NCBI GenBank assembly: GCA_017428635.1
Contig: JAFRQK010000035.1
Coordinates: forward strand, 21,343-85,342
Direction of reading: 5' to 3'
DNA from: Clostridia bacterium
GTDB lineage: Bacteria; Bacillota; Clostridia; Oscillospirales; CAG-272
DNA length: 64,000 nt
Shown here: piece after piece, positions 1 through 7,157 of the stretch
How positions within the stretch are numbered: the stretch's first letter is position 1
Layout of the letters: the number at the start of each line of letters is the position of its first letter
Notes under the pieces: generated by a model
The model's database searches: none
What the model was told of the DNA's origin: nothing
Seen by the model: only the letters and a program-made list of their open reading frames with translations
Translations under genes and position numbers: made by a program

Positions 1-6
1 CTTCAT
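1..6 (-). CDS. pheT: Phenylalanyl-tRNA synthetase beta subunit, first two codons only (partial)
   Basis: On the minus strand an ATG AAG is preceded at 6-8 bases by a GAGGAGG ribosome site, and the pheS stop codon (22-24) lies just upstream. The gene runs off the window edge, so only Met-Lys is visible. The identification rests on position: in Firmicutes pheT almost always follows pheS directly, and the two subunits form the alpha2-beta2 enzyme. Confidence 0.7.
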
Positions 7-21
7 CGTTTCATCCTCCTC

Positions 22-1056
22 TCAGCAGAACTGTTTCAGGAATTTGAGGTCGGTGCTGTGGAACAGTCTGACGTCGTCGATGCCGTAGCGCATCATGACG
101 AGACGGTCGAGACCGACGTTTACGTAAAAACCGGTGTACTCGTCGGGATCGAGCCCCGCTGCGCGGAGCACGTTCGGATGCGGGGTGCCGCCGGGCATTA
201 TCTCGATCCAACCCACGTGTTTGCAGACGCTGCAGCCTTGCCCGCCGCAGATCTGGCATCCCATATCTATCTCGAATCCGGGCTCGACGAAGGGAAAGAA
301 GCCCGCTCTCATTCTGACCGGAACGTCTTTGCCGAACACCTTTGAAAGGATCGATTTTATCATGACCTTCCCGGCAGTAAAAGTGAATTCTTTATCGACG
401 ACCAGAGCCTCATACTGGAAGAATGCGCGCTCGTGGTGGCTGTCCGTCGTTTCGTTCCTGTAGACCCTTCCGGGATAGACGAAGCGGTAGGGCGGTTTGT
501 GGGTCTGCATATAGCGAACGCTGTCGCCTGTCAGGTGAGGACGCAGGCAGAGCTTATCGGAAGCGGTCCCCGTGTCGTGACCCTCGATCCAGTAGGTATC
601 CATGCTCTCCCTTGCGGGATGGTTCGGAGGAAAGTTGAGGTTGTCGAAGGCGTAGTATTCGCTCGTTATCTCGGGGCCGCCGAATATCTCGAAGCCCATT
701 GAACGGAAAGCGTCGTTGAGGTCGTAGCACATCTGCGTGATCGGGTGAAGTCCGCCGCTCCCCGGAGCGAAACCGGGCAAAGTATAGTCGAAGTCGGGCG
801 ATACGCCGAATGCCGCCTCCTCGGCTTCCTCTTTTTTCTTCTGCAGCATTTCCTCGATCTCGGCTCTTACCTTGTTGGCAAACTGACCGATGACCGGTCT
901 TTGTTCGGGAGAGAGATTTCCCATTCCGCGAAGTACGGCGGTAAGTTCTCCCTTCTTGCCCAGGTACTTGATCCTGAACGCTTCGAGGTCGACGCCCGCC
1001 TGTGAAAGCGCTTCCGTCGCCTCCGCGCGGATCTTTTCAAGAATTTCCTTCATCAT
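22..1056 (-). CDS. pheS: Phenylalanine--tRNA ligase alpha subunit
   Basis: This 344-residue protein has the normal length for bacterial PheS. It charges tRNA-Phe with phenylalanine using ATP, as the catalytic subunit of an alpha2-beta2 complex in the cytoplasm. The N-terminal part is the coiled-coil tRNA-binding arm; the rest is the class II catalytic core, with the motif 2 region around RVYRNETTDSHHERAFFQ and motif 3 near the C-terminus (GLDRLVMMRYGIDDVR). Two consecutive ATGs (1056 and 1053) follow a CAGGAG site; the second has the better spacing. The gene is the first of a pheS-pheT operon, is preceded by a T-box leader and is transcribed from a consensus promoter at 1332-1360, so tRNA-Phe charging should control its expression. 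Confidence 0.97.
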   Translation of the reverse strand: MMKEILEKIRAEATEALSQAGVDLEAFRIKYLGKKGELTAVLRGMGNLSPEQRPVIGQFANKVRAEIEEMLQKKKEEAEEAAFGVSPDFDYTLPGFAPGSGGLHPITQMCYDLNDAFRSMGFEIFGGPEITSEYYAFDNLNFPPNHPARESMDTYWIEGHDTGTASDKLCLRPHLTGDSVRYMQTHKPPYRFVYPGRVYRNETTDSHHERAFFQYEALVVDKEFTFTAGKVMIKSILSKVFGKDVPVRMRAGFFPFVEPGFEIDMGCQICGGQGCSVCKHVGWIEIMPGGTPHPNVLRAAGLDPDEYTGFYVNVGLDRLVMMRYGIDDVRLFHSTDLKFLKQFC

Positions 1057-1093
1057 TGTCTCCTGTATCGTAAAAAAATAATTTCACCCGGTC

Positions 1094-1330
1094 AAAAAAG
1101 CCCCGTCCTCAACGGGACGGGGCTCAATGCTCCGCGGTACCACCCGAGTTCCGATTTTTCGATCGGCTCTCTTCATCGCTGTAACGGGCGACCCGCGCCG
1201 GCCTACTGTTTTCAACCGGCGTGCTCGGAAGTGAAATGCCGCGCCGGACCACGAAGCCCCTCCCAGCCGCGGGGGCTCTCTCTTTGCGTGCTTTTTCCGG
1301 CGAAGCCGTCTTCGTCTTCGCATCTTCGTT
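1094..1330 (-). ncRNA. T-box leader (tRNA-sensing riboswitch) of pheS
   Basis: The minus strand carries the invariant T-box sequence GGGTGGTACCGCGG (1132-1145). It is followed by an intrinsic terminator: a GC-rich stem at 1100-1124 with a T run at 1094-1099. Uncharged tRNA-Phe is expected to pair with the T-box and favour the antiterminator. A TTC that could be the Phe specifier lies at 1233-1235 (minus strand GGCATTTCACTT); this specifier assignment is a guess. The leader fills most of the 350-base gap between pheS and the divergent acyltransferase gene. Confidence 0.93.
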
Positions 1331-1331
1331 T

Positions 1332-1360
1332 ATTTTAACAGAAGATATTTGTCTTGTCAA
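1332..1360 (-). promoter_or_regulatory. SigA promoter of the pheS T-box transcript
   Basis: Minus strand TTGACA (1355-1360), a 17-nt spacer, then TAAAAT (1332-1337), just upstream of the T-box leader. The -35 box overlaps the -35 box of the divergent promoter. Confidence 0.85.
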
Positions 1361-1383
1361 GACCGCCGCGCGGGTGCTATAAT
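1354..1383 (+). promoter_or_regulatory. Extended -10 promoter of the acyltransferase gene
   Basis: TTGTCA (1354-1359), an 18-nt spacer and TATAAT (1378-1383) preceded by TG (extended -10, TGCTATAAT). The CTTGTCAAG palindrome serves as -35 region in both directions. Confidence 0.75.
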
Positions 1384-1410
1384 ATCAATTGTAAAAAAGG
1401 GAGTGAGAAA

Positions 1411-2511
1411 ATGGCGAAAAAGGCGAAAAAGAAAAAAGAGCAGGCGACGGAAAGACTGTCCGTCGTCGGAGGGATCAATAAATACAGAGGCGTGATCATG
1501 GGCGCCGCCGCCCTTATGATCTTTCTGTTCCATCACTGGACGGTGATAATCCCGTCCCTTTTTCCGAACCATCCGACGCTCGGGGCGATCTCTCTTTTCG
1601 CCGTCACTCACGGCCACGCAGGGGTCGATATCTTCTTCCTTCTGTCCGGGATCGGTCTGGTCTGGGCGGCTGACAAGAGTTCGGTCGGACGGTTTTATCT
1701 CAGGCGGATAAAAAGGGTATATATCCCGTTTCTCATCTGCTACGCAGTCCTTTTCCTTCTCACGGGGCAGTCGTTTCTGCGGTGGCTTCAGCTCGTAAGC
1801 GGATATTCGTTCCTCTTTGAGAACATGTACTCCGTTCTGTGGTTCGTTCCCGCCGTTCTGATCTTCTATCTCTTGTTCCCGCTGTACAATTTTCTTCTCA
1901 AAAAACTGCGTTTTCCCGTCCTCGTCACCGCCGTCGCGATCGGGCTCTGGTATCTCGGGTCTCTTCTGCCGATCAGATACGACCTGTACGGCTTTTACAA
2001 CAGGATCCCCGTGTTCCTGATCGGCGTGATGCTCGGGCGGCTCGAAAAAGACGGAAAATTCCCCAAAACGAAACTTATTTACCTCGCGGGTCCCGTTCTG
2101 TTCGCCGCGGGCGTCGTGACGGCGCGCCTCGTCGAAAATCACGGCGTCCCCATGCTCGTTCCCGTCCCGAATTGCTTCGTCCCGACGCTCTGCCTCGGGA
2201 TCGGGACCGTTCTCATCCTCGCTTTCATTCTCGATTTTCTGTACCGTTTCAGGATCGCCGGGAAGGTCGCCGATTTCGTTTGCGTCCCGTTTTCGTATCT
2301 CGGGAAAACATCCCTTGAGTTTTATCTCGTCCAGATGTTCACCGTCCGCGGGATCCTGTATTCCGACCGCGGGATCGTATCCGTGTCGACCGGATCGACG
2401 CTCGGGAACGATCTGTTGATCCTTCTCGCCGCCGTCGGTCTTTCGTTCGTCCTCTCGACCGTCTCCGGTCTCGTCTGCAGGCTGATACCCGAGGGGAGGA
2501 AAAAGCCGTGA
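1411..2511 (+). CDS. Acyltransferase 3 family membrane protein (OafA/NodX-like)
   Basis: This 366-residue protein has about ten hydrophobic segments. It begins with a basic, lysine-rich cytoplasmic tail, followed by the family pattern NKYRGVIMGAAALMIFLFHH with its conserved histidine, then HAGVDIFFLLSGIGL. Family members transfer acetyl or other acyl groups to cell-surface sugars or lipids. The ATG at 1411 is chosen because it follows GGGAGTGAG; an earlier in-frame start at 1354 has no ribosome site and lies in the promoter. It is translationally coupled to the TraX-like gene (GTGA overlap at 2508). The substrate cannot be predicted. Confidence 0.88.
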   Translation: MAKKAKKKKEQATERLSVVGGINKYRGVIMGAAALMIFLFHHWTVIIPSLFPNHPTLGAISLFAVTHGHAGVDIFFLLSGIGLVWAADKSSVGRFYLRRIKRVYIPFLICYAVLFLLTGQSFLRWLQLVSGYSFLFENMYSVLWFVPAVLIFYLLFPLYNFLLKKLRFPVLVTAVAIGLWYLGSLLPIRYDLYGFYNRIPVFLIGVMLGRLEKDGKFPKTKLIYLAGPVLFAAGVVTARLVENHGVPMLVPVPNCFVPTLCLGIGTVLILAFILDFLYRFRIAGKVADFVCVPFSYLGKTSLEFYLVQMFTVRGILYSDRGIVSVSTGSTLGNDLLILLAAVGLSFVLSTVSGLVCRLIPEGRKKP

Positions 2512-3257
2512 GCGGCGTGTCCCCGCGCGGTCTGTCCGCGAACGTTCTGAAGATCATCGCGGCGATCTCGATGACCGTCGATCACGTCGGCGTCCTTCTG
2601 TTTCCGAAGATCTACGTTCTGCGCATCGTCGGGCGTCTCGCGATGCCTCTTTTTGCCTGGTTCATAGCAGAGGGGATGATCAGGACGCGCTCGCCCGTCA
2701 GATACTTTCTGCGGGTCTTCACTCTCGCCGTCGTCTGTCAGATACCGTATATTCTAGTCGAGCGGGAGTTTTATCTCGGCATCCTCTTTACTTTTTCGTG
2801 TTCCATAGGGATAATGGCGATCGTCCGGATCCTTCTTTATTCGCCCGAAAAAGAAACGACCCGGGAGGCCCGGGTCCTGTATGCGCTCGGCCTTTGCGCC
2901 GCCGTCGCGTTTGCGTATTTCCTTTGTAAGTACGTGAAGATCGACTACGGATTTTTGGGGATCCTTCTTCCCGTGAGCGCCTATCTGTTCCGCGGGAAAG
3001 GGGCGCGGACGGTATCGTTCACCGTCTGCCTTCTCGCGATGTGCGCCGTCCTCGTCCTCGGGGAGAACCCGTCGTCGTTTGCCGATATCCCGCGCATCGT
3101 CATGACGAAGGAGCCCGAGCCGTTCGCGCTTCTCGCGATCCCGCTGATCGCTCTGTACTCCGGGTACCGCGGGAAACTCAGGATGAAATATTTCTTCTAT
3201 ATCTTCTATCCCGCGCACATGCTGATCATCTACGCTTTATCGCTTATTCTGAAGTAA
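2508..3257 (+). CDS. TraX-family membrane protein
   Basis: This 249-residue, roughly eight-helix protein has the TraX signature at its N-terminus (LKIIAAISMTVDHVG, then RLAMPLFAWFIAEG). TraX of F plasmid acetylates pilin; chromosomal homologues in Firmicutes are presumed acyltransferases of unknown substrate. The start is GTG, overlapping the acyltransferase stop in GTGA and preceded by GAGGGGAGGA. Coupling to an acyltransferase 3 protein suggests a shared surface-acylation role (inference). Its 3' end overlaps the convergent phosphoesterase gene by 14 bases. Confidence 0.85.
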   Translation: MSGVSPRGLSANVLKIIAAISMTVDHVGVLLFPKIYVLRIVGRLAMPLFAWFIAEGMIRTRSPVRYFLRVFTLAVVCQIPYILVEREFYLGILFTFSCSIGIMAIVRILLYSPEKETTREARVLYALGLCAAVAFAYFLCKYVKIDYGFLGILLPVSAYLFRGKGARTVSFTVCLLAMCAVLVLGENPSSFADIPRIVMTKEPEPFALLAIPLIALYSGYRGKLRMKYFFYIFYPAHMLIIYALSLILK

Positions 3258-3951
3258 GATCGAAAAAGACGACCTCGGGCGGGTTGTTTATCCTCGGAGC
3301 GGGCGATCTGTTGCCGATCCCTCTGCCGACGAAAAAACGGCCTCCGTCGTAGAACCCGGACGTGTATTTGGGAAATAAGCCCTGACCGGGAGCGAGAACT
3401 CCGCGTCCGAAAAACCTCCACTGGCCTCCGTGCGCGTGGCCGGACAGGGTGAGGTCGATCGGGGCGGTTTTGACGTATTTGTCGTAATATTGCGGGTAGT
3501 GGCTCAGAAGGATCCGATAACCCTCCTCCCGCGCGAACCGGTCGAGAAACGCGATGTCCGGATCGTCGCCACGCGGGGTGAGCCCTCCGATGAGCACCCC
3601 GCCGAACGGAACGAAGGCGTCGTCGAGCAGGACCGCGCCCGTATTCTCAACGTCGGAGCGCGCTACGTTCGCCTTGTTCTCATGATTGCCTAAACTGACA
3701 AAGGTCGGGAAGATCTCCGCGGCTTCGCCGAGGAAACAAAGCCCGACCTTTTTCGTTTTTTCACTGTGAACAAAGTCGCCGCATACGAGTACCGCGTCGG
3801 GGGCGCCTTTTTTTATCGCTTCGATCACCGGCCCGTTCGGAAAGCAGTGAAGATCCGAGACGAAGGAGAAGCGGACGGGCGAGGGGATAGGCGCCTTTAC
3901 CTTGTAAAACGCCGTCGTGAGCCTGCGCCCGGGCCTTTTGCCTCCTTTCAT
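3244..3951 (-). CDS. Calcineurin-like metallophosphoesterase
   Basis: This 235-residue protein carries all the metallophosphoesterase motifs in order: SDLHC, GDFVH, GNHE, LSHYP and GHAHGGQ, which ligate a two-metal centre. It is closest in layout to the YkuE/YaeI group but has no N-terminal membrane anchor, so it is probably cytoplasmic. The ATG overlaps the stop of the DUF1667 gene (ATGA-type coupling), making it the last gene of the glycerol-3-phosphate-type flavoprotein operon. The substrate is unknown. Confidence 0.88.
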   Translation of the reverse strand: MKGGKRPGRRLTTAFYKVKAPIPSPVRFSFVSDLHCFPNGPVIEAIKKGAPDAVLVCGDFVHSEKTKKVGLCFLGEAAEIFPTFVSLGNHENKANVARSDVENTGAVLLDDAFVPFGGVLIGGLTPRGDDPDIAFLDRFAREEGYRILLSHYPQYYDKYVKTAPIDLTLSGHAHGGQWRFFGRGVLAPGQGLFPKYTSGFYDGGRFFVGRGIGNRSPAPRINNPPEVVFFDLTSE

Positions 3952-4304
3952 CGCGACACGTCCTTAGTGGCCACGACGGGGACGCCCGTGTTCGCCGCGT
4001 CGGGAACGATCACGTCGCCGATCTTCACGGGAAGGGAAGGTCTCGCCGCCTTGATATCGCCTACGACGTCGAAGATCGCCTTCTTCGGTACCGTTCCCGC
4101 CGTTTTTACCGGGACGGGGACGCCGTCCTCGGAAAGCGCGGTCGAGGTGACCGTTCTTTTCGGCGCGGTGACCTCTTCCTCGGCGTATTTTTTGCCTATC
4201 GGACACGTGTTGCCCGTTACGGAAACGGGGACGCCGCCCTCAAGTTCGACCGTAAGATCGCATCCCATGGGGCATCCGATGCAGATCAGTTTTACCGTTT
4301 CCAT
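3948..4304 (-). CDS. DUF1667 protein of the anaerobic glycerol-3-phosphate oxidation operon
   Basis: This 118-residue protein begins METVKLICIGCPMGCDL; with the CPIG near residue 36 it supplies clustered cysteines suited to an iron-sulfur centre. DUF1667 proteins are typically encoded next to GlpA-like dehydrogenases and FAD/NAD oxidoreductases, exactly as here, and may take the electron-transfer place of GlpC. It lies 1 base from the upstream oxidoreductase gene and overlaps the phosphoesterase gene. Role inferred from family context. Confidence 0.88.
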   Translation of the reverse strand: METVKLICIGCPMGCDLTVELEGGVPVSVTGNTCPIGKKYAEEEVTAPKRTVTSTALSEDGVPVPVKTAGTVPKKAIFDVVGDIKAARPSLPVKIGDVIVPDAANTGVPVVATKDVSR

Positions 4305-4305
4305 A

Positions 4306-5568
4306 TCACACCCCCGCGATCGAGACCGTGACGGGACCCGTCACGCCCACAAGGTCTTTTTTCTTCAGGATCACGTCCTCCATCTCGGAGGGAACGGTGA
4401 TCCTCTTCTTTTTTGACAGGATCGTTTTGCCGTCCGCGGAGACGACGATCTCGCATGACTTGTAAACGTCCCTTACTCGGAACCGCAGATGGATGAGATC
4501 GTCGCACCTCACGGGATCGACGGTCGAGGGAACTGTGTACCTCACGCCTGCGCCGGGCACGATCTCAATTGCTCCGCCCGCCGACTTTTCAGCGCTTCCC
4601 GACAGATATCTCGCTGCGGACGCGCCTGCCCTTTCCGCCTCCTCGGAGACGAAGTCGACGAGGTCGTGAACGTGCAGAACGTTTCCGCACGCGAAGACGC
4701 CCGTAACGTTCGTCTCGAGCCGGTCGTCGACGAACGGCCCGTTCGTGACGGGGTTGAGTTTCACGCCCGCGGTCAGCGACAGCTCGTTTTCGGGTATCAG
4801 TCCGCACGAGAGAAGGAGAGTGTCGCACTCGACGTACTCCTCCGTTCCCGGTACGGGAACGCCGTTCCCGTCGACTTCTGCGACGGTGACGCCCTCCAGG
4901 CGCCGCTTGCCCTTGATATTTACGACGGTGTGGGAGAGCAGAAGCGGGATCCCGTAGTCGTCGAGGCATTGAACGATGTTTCTTTTGAGGCCGCCCGAGT
5001 ACGGCATCAGTTCGGCGACGAGTTTTACCTCGGCGCCCTCGAGCGTCATCCTTCTCGCCATGATCAGCCCGATGTCGCCCGAGCCGAGGATGACGACTTT
5101 TTTGCCCGGTACGAATCCGTCGCAGTTGACGAGTTTCTGCGCCGCGCCGGCGGTGTAGATCCCCTGCGGACGCGTTCCGGGGATGTTCAGCGCCCCGCGC
5201 GGCCGTTCGCGGCAGCCCATCGCGAGGACGACGGCGTCCGCCTCGATCATGCAGAGGCCGCGCGCGCGGCTGACAGCCGTTATCTTTTTGTCTTCCGAGA
5301 TCGAGAGGACCATAGTCCCCGTCTCGTATCTTATGCCGAGTTCCTTTACCCGGTCGATATACCGTCCCGCGTACTCGGGGCCGGTGAGTTCTTCCTTGAA
5401 CGTGTGAAGACCGAATCCGTTGTGGATGCACTGGTTGAGGATGCCGCCGAGTTCGGTATCGCGTTCGAGGATCACCATATCGCGGACGCCTGCTTCGTAC
5501 GCGCCGACCGCCGCCGCCATTCCGGCGGGGCCTCCGCCGATGATCGCAAGGGAGACTTTCTCAGCCAT
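4306..5568 (-). CDS. FAD/NAD-dependent oxidoreductase paired with GlpA-like dehydrogenase
   Basis: This 420-residue pyridine-nucleotide-disulphide-type flavoprotein has an N-terminal FAD motif (IIGGGPAGMAAAVGAYEAG), CIHNGFG, ATG-like AMGCRERPRG, a second dinucleotide fold (VVILGSGDIGLIMARRM) and the FAD-binding VFACGNVLHVHDLVD. It has no redox-active CxxC in the usual place. In Clostridia this gene sits between the GlpA-like gene and DUF1667 and is thought to pass electrons from glycerol 3-phosphate (or a similar hydroxy compound) to another acceptor. It overlaps the upstream gene by 8 bases. Confidence 0.88.
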   Translation of the reverse strand: MAEKVSLAIIGGGPAGMAAAVGAYEAGVRDMVILERDTELGGILNQCIHNGFGLHTFKEELTGPEYAGRYIDRVKELGIRYETGTMVLSISEDKKITAVSRARGLCMIEADAVVLAMGCRERPRGALNIPGTRPQGIYTAGAAQKLVNCDGFVPGKKVVILGSGDIGLIMARRMTLEGAEVKLVAELMPYSGGLKRNIVQCLDDYGIPLLLSHTVVNIKGKRRLEGVTVAEVDGNGVPVPGTEEYVECDTLLLSCGLIPENELSLTAGVKLNPVTNGPFVDDRLETNVTGVFACGNVLHVHDLVDFVSEEAERAGASAARYLSGSAEKSAGGAIEIVPGAGVRYTVPSTVDPVRCDDLIHLRFRVRDVYKSCEIVVSADGKTILSKKKRITVPSEMEDVILKKKDLVGVTGPVTVSIAGV

Positions 5569-6973
5569 TTTTCTTCACCTCCCCGTAGGAGATACCGAGT
5601 TCCCGCGAGAGGATCGCGATGACGCGGGGCGAGCAGAAACCGGACTGGCATCTCCCCATTCCCGCGCGGACGCGTCTCTTCACGCCGTCGAGCGTCGTCG
5701 CGCCGAGCGGACGCCTGATCGCGTCGAGTATCTCTCCCTCGCTGACGCCCTCGCAGCGGCAGATTATCTGACCGTAATCGGGATTTTTCTTTATATATTC
5801 CGCGCGTTCTTCGTCGCTCATTCGGGACAGGCGCGGCACTCCCCGTCTTACGGGGTCGAAGTTTTCGTTTTCTTCAAGCGACAGCGCGTCGCTCACCGTT
5901 TCCGCGACGGCCGCGCCTATCGCGGGAGCGGAGGAGAGACCCGGCGATTCTATCGCCGCCGCCTCGAAAAAGTTCTTGACCTTTTCGTCCTCGCGGATGA
6001 TGAAATCGCCCGTATCGCCCGTCGCGCGCAGACCCGCGAACGAGGTGATGACGAGTTTGTACGGGATATTCTTAACGTTGTGCGCGCTCATATCTTTCAG
6101 CTTCGAGATGCCCGACCCGGTCGTCGCGGTGTCTTCGGGATCGTCGACCGCTTCCGCGGTCGGTCCGACCATCAGATTCCCGTGAACGGTCGGCGTGACG
6201 AGAACGCCCTTGCCCTGCTTCGACGGCGTGCCGAAGACGGTATGCGAGACGGTCCCGCCCGCGTTTTTGTCGAGAAGAAGGTACTCGCCTCTTCTCGGAG
6301 TTATCGTATAGTCGCGCTCGGCGATCATCTCTCTGATCTTCGCCGAGAAAACGCCCGCGCAGTTGACGACGGCGCGCGCGAAATACTCCGCACCCGACGC
6401 GGTCACGGCGAATCCTTCGCCTTCGCGCCTGATCGCTGTGACTTCGCTGTTCAGTTTGAAGACGACGCCGTTTTTCGCGGCGTTTTCCGCGAATCCGAGC
6501 GTCAGCTCGAACGGGCAGACGATCCCCGAAGACGGGCAGTAAAGCGCGGAGGTGACGTCGTCCGTCAGCCCAGGCTCAAGGGCTCTCGCCTCGTCGCCTG
6601 AGAGGACACGGAGGCCGCCGACGCCGTTTTTCTCACCGCGGGCGAGCAGTTCCCTCACCGTTTCGTCTCCCTCGGCGGAGCGGCTGACGACGAGCGCGCC
6701 GATCCGGGAAAACGGTACGTCGAGCTCCTCGGAGACGCGGTCCATCATCGCGTTTCCGATGACGTTGTATTTCGCTTTGAGCGTACCGGGCTTCGCGTCG
6801 AAACCGCCGTGGATTATGGCGCTGTTCGCCTTGCTCGTCCCCTCGCCCACGTCGCTCTCGCGCTCGAGCACGAGAATACGGGCGCGGCGGCGGGAGAGTT
6901 CCCGCGCGACGGCGCATCCGATGACGCCCGCGCCGATCACGGCGACGTCGAAGATGTTTTCTTTATCGGTCAT
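5561..6973 (-). CDS. GlpA-like FAD-dependent glycerol-3-phosphate dehydrogenase with C-terminal [2Fe-2S] domain
   Basis: This 470-residue protein opens with a DAO-type FAD fold (VAVIGAGVIGCAVARELSRR). It ends in a BFD-like [2Fe-2S] domain with cysteines at ICRCEGV and GRCQSGFCSP. The likely reaction is glycerol 3-phosphate to dihydroxyacetone phosphate with electrons passed to the partner flavoprotein; an L-2-hydroxyglutarate-oxidase-like activity is the main alternative. The start ATG follows GAGGAAA at good spacing. It is first in the operon; TATAAT on the minus strand at 7019-7024 is a possible -10. No glpK or glpF is in the window. Confidence 0.85.
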   Translation of the reverse strand: MTDKENIFDVAVIGAGVIGCAVARELSRRRARILVLERESDVGEGTSKANSAIIHGGFDAKPGTLKAKYNVIGNAMMDRVSEELDVPFSRIGALVVSRSAEGDETVRELLARGEKNGVGGLRVLSGDEARALEPGLTDDVTSALYCPSSGIVCPFELTLGFAENAAKNGVVFKLNSEVTAIRREGEGFAVTASGAEYFARAVVNCAGVFSAKIREMIAERDYTITPRRGEYLLLDKNAGGTVSHTVFGTPSKQGKGVLVTPTVHGNLMVGPTAEAVDDPEDTATTGSGISKLKDMSAHNVKNIPYKLVITSFAGLRATGDTGDFIIREDEKVKNFFEAAAIESPGLSSAPAIGAAVAETVSDALSLEENENFDPVRRGVPRLSRMSDEERAEYIKKNPDYGQIICRCEGVSEGEILDAIRRPLGATTLDGVKRRVRAGMGRCQSGFCSPRVIAILSRELGISYGEVKKNG

Positions 6974-7092
6974 ACGGCTATTTCCTCACGTTGAAAAAGT
7001 GCGTTTTCTTCACGTTTATTATACACTATTTTCGCAGGGAAAAAAAGAGGAAAAACTCGCTCGCGGACGAAAAAACGGTAAATTCCGCGCGG

Positions 7093-7121
7093 TTGACATC
7101 GGCGGGCGTCTGCTTTATAAT
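7093..7121 (+). promoter_or_regulatory. Consensus SigA promoter of the MMPL transporter gene
   Basis: TTGACA (7093-7098), 17-nt spacer, TATAAT (7116-7121). It predicts transcription from about 7129, leaving a leader of only about 30 bases before the best start at 7158. Confidence 0.88.
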
Positions 7122-7157
7122 AAACGGTGAAAAAAAGGTCGGAAGGGGGCGAGGGAA

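Noticed and set aside
1084-1360. Arg-rich minus-strand frames between pheS and the acyltransferase gene
   Set aside because: The region is the T-box leader.
4489-5622. Long plus-strand frame opposite the FAD/NAD oxidoreductase
   Set aside because: Shadow of a real gene; charged, Arg/Asp-rich and without family motifs.
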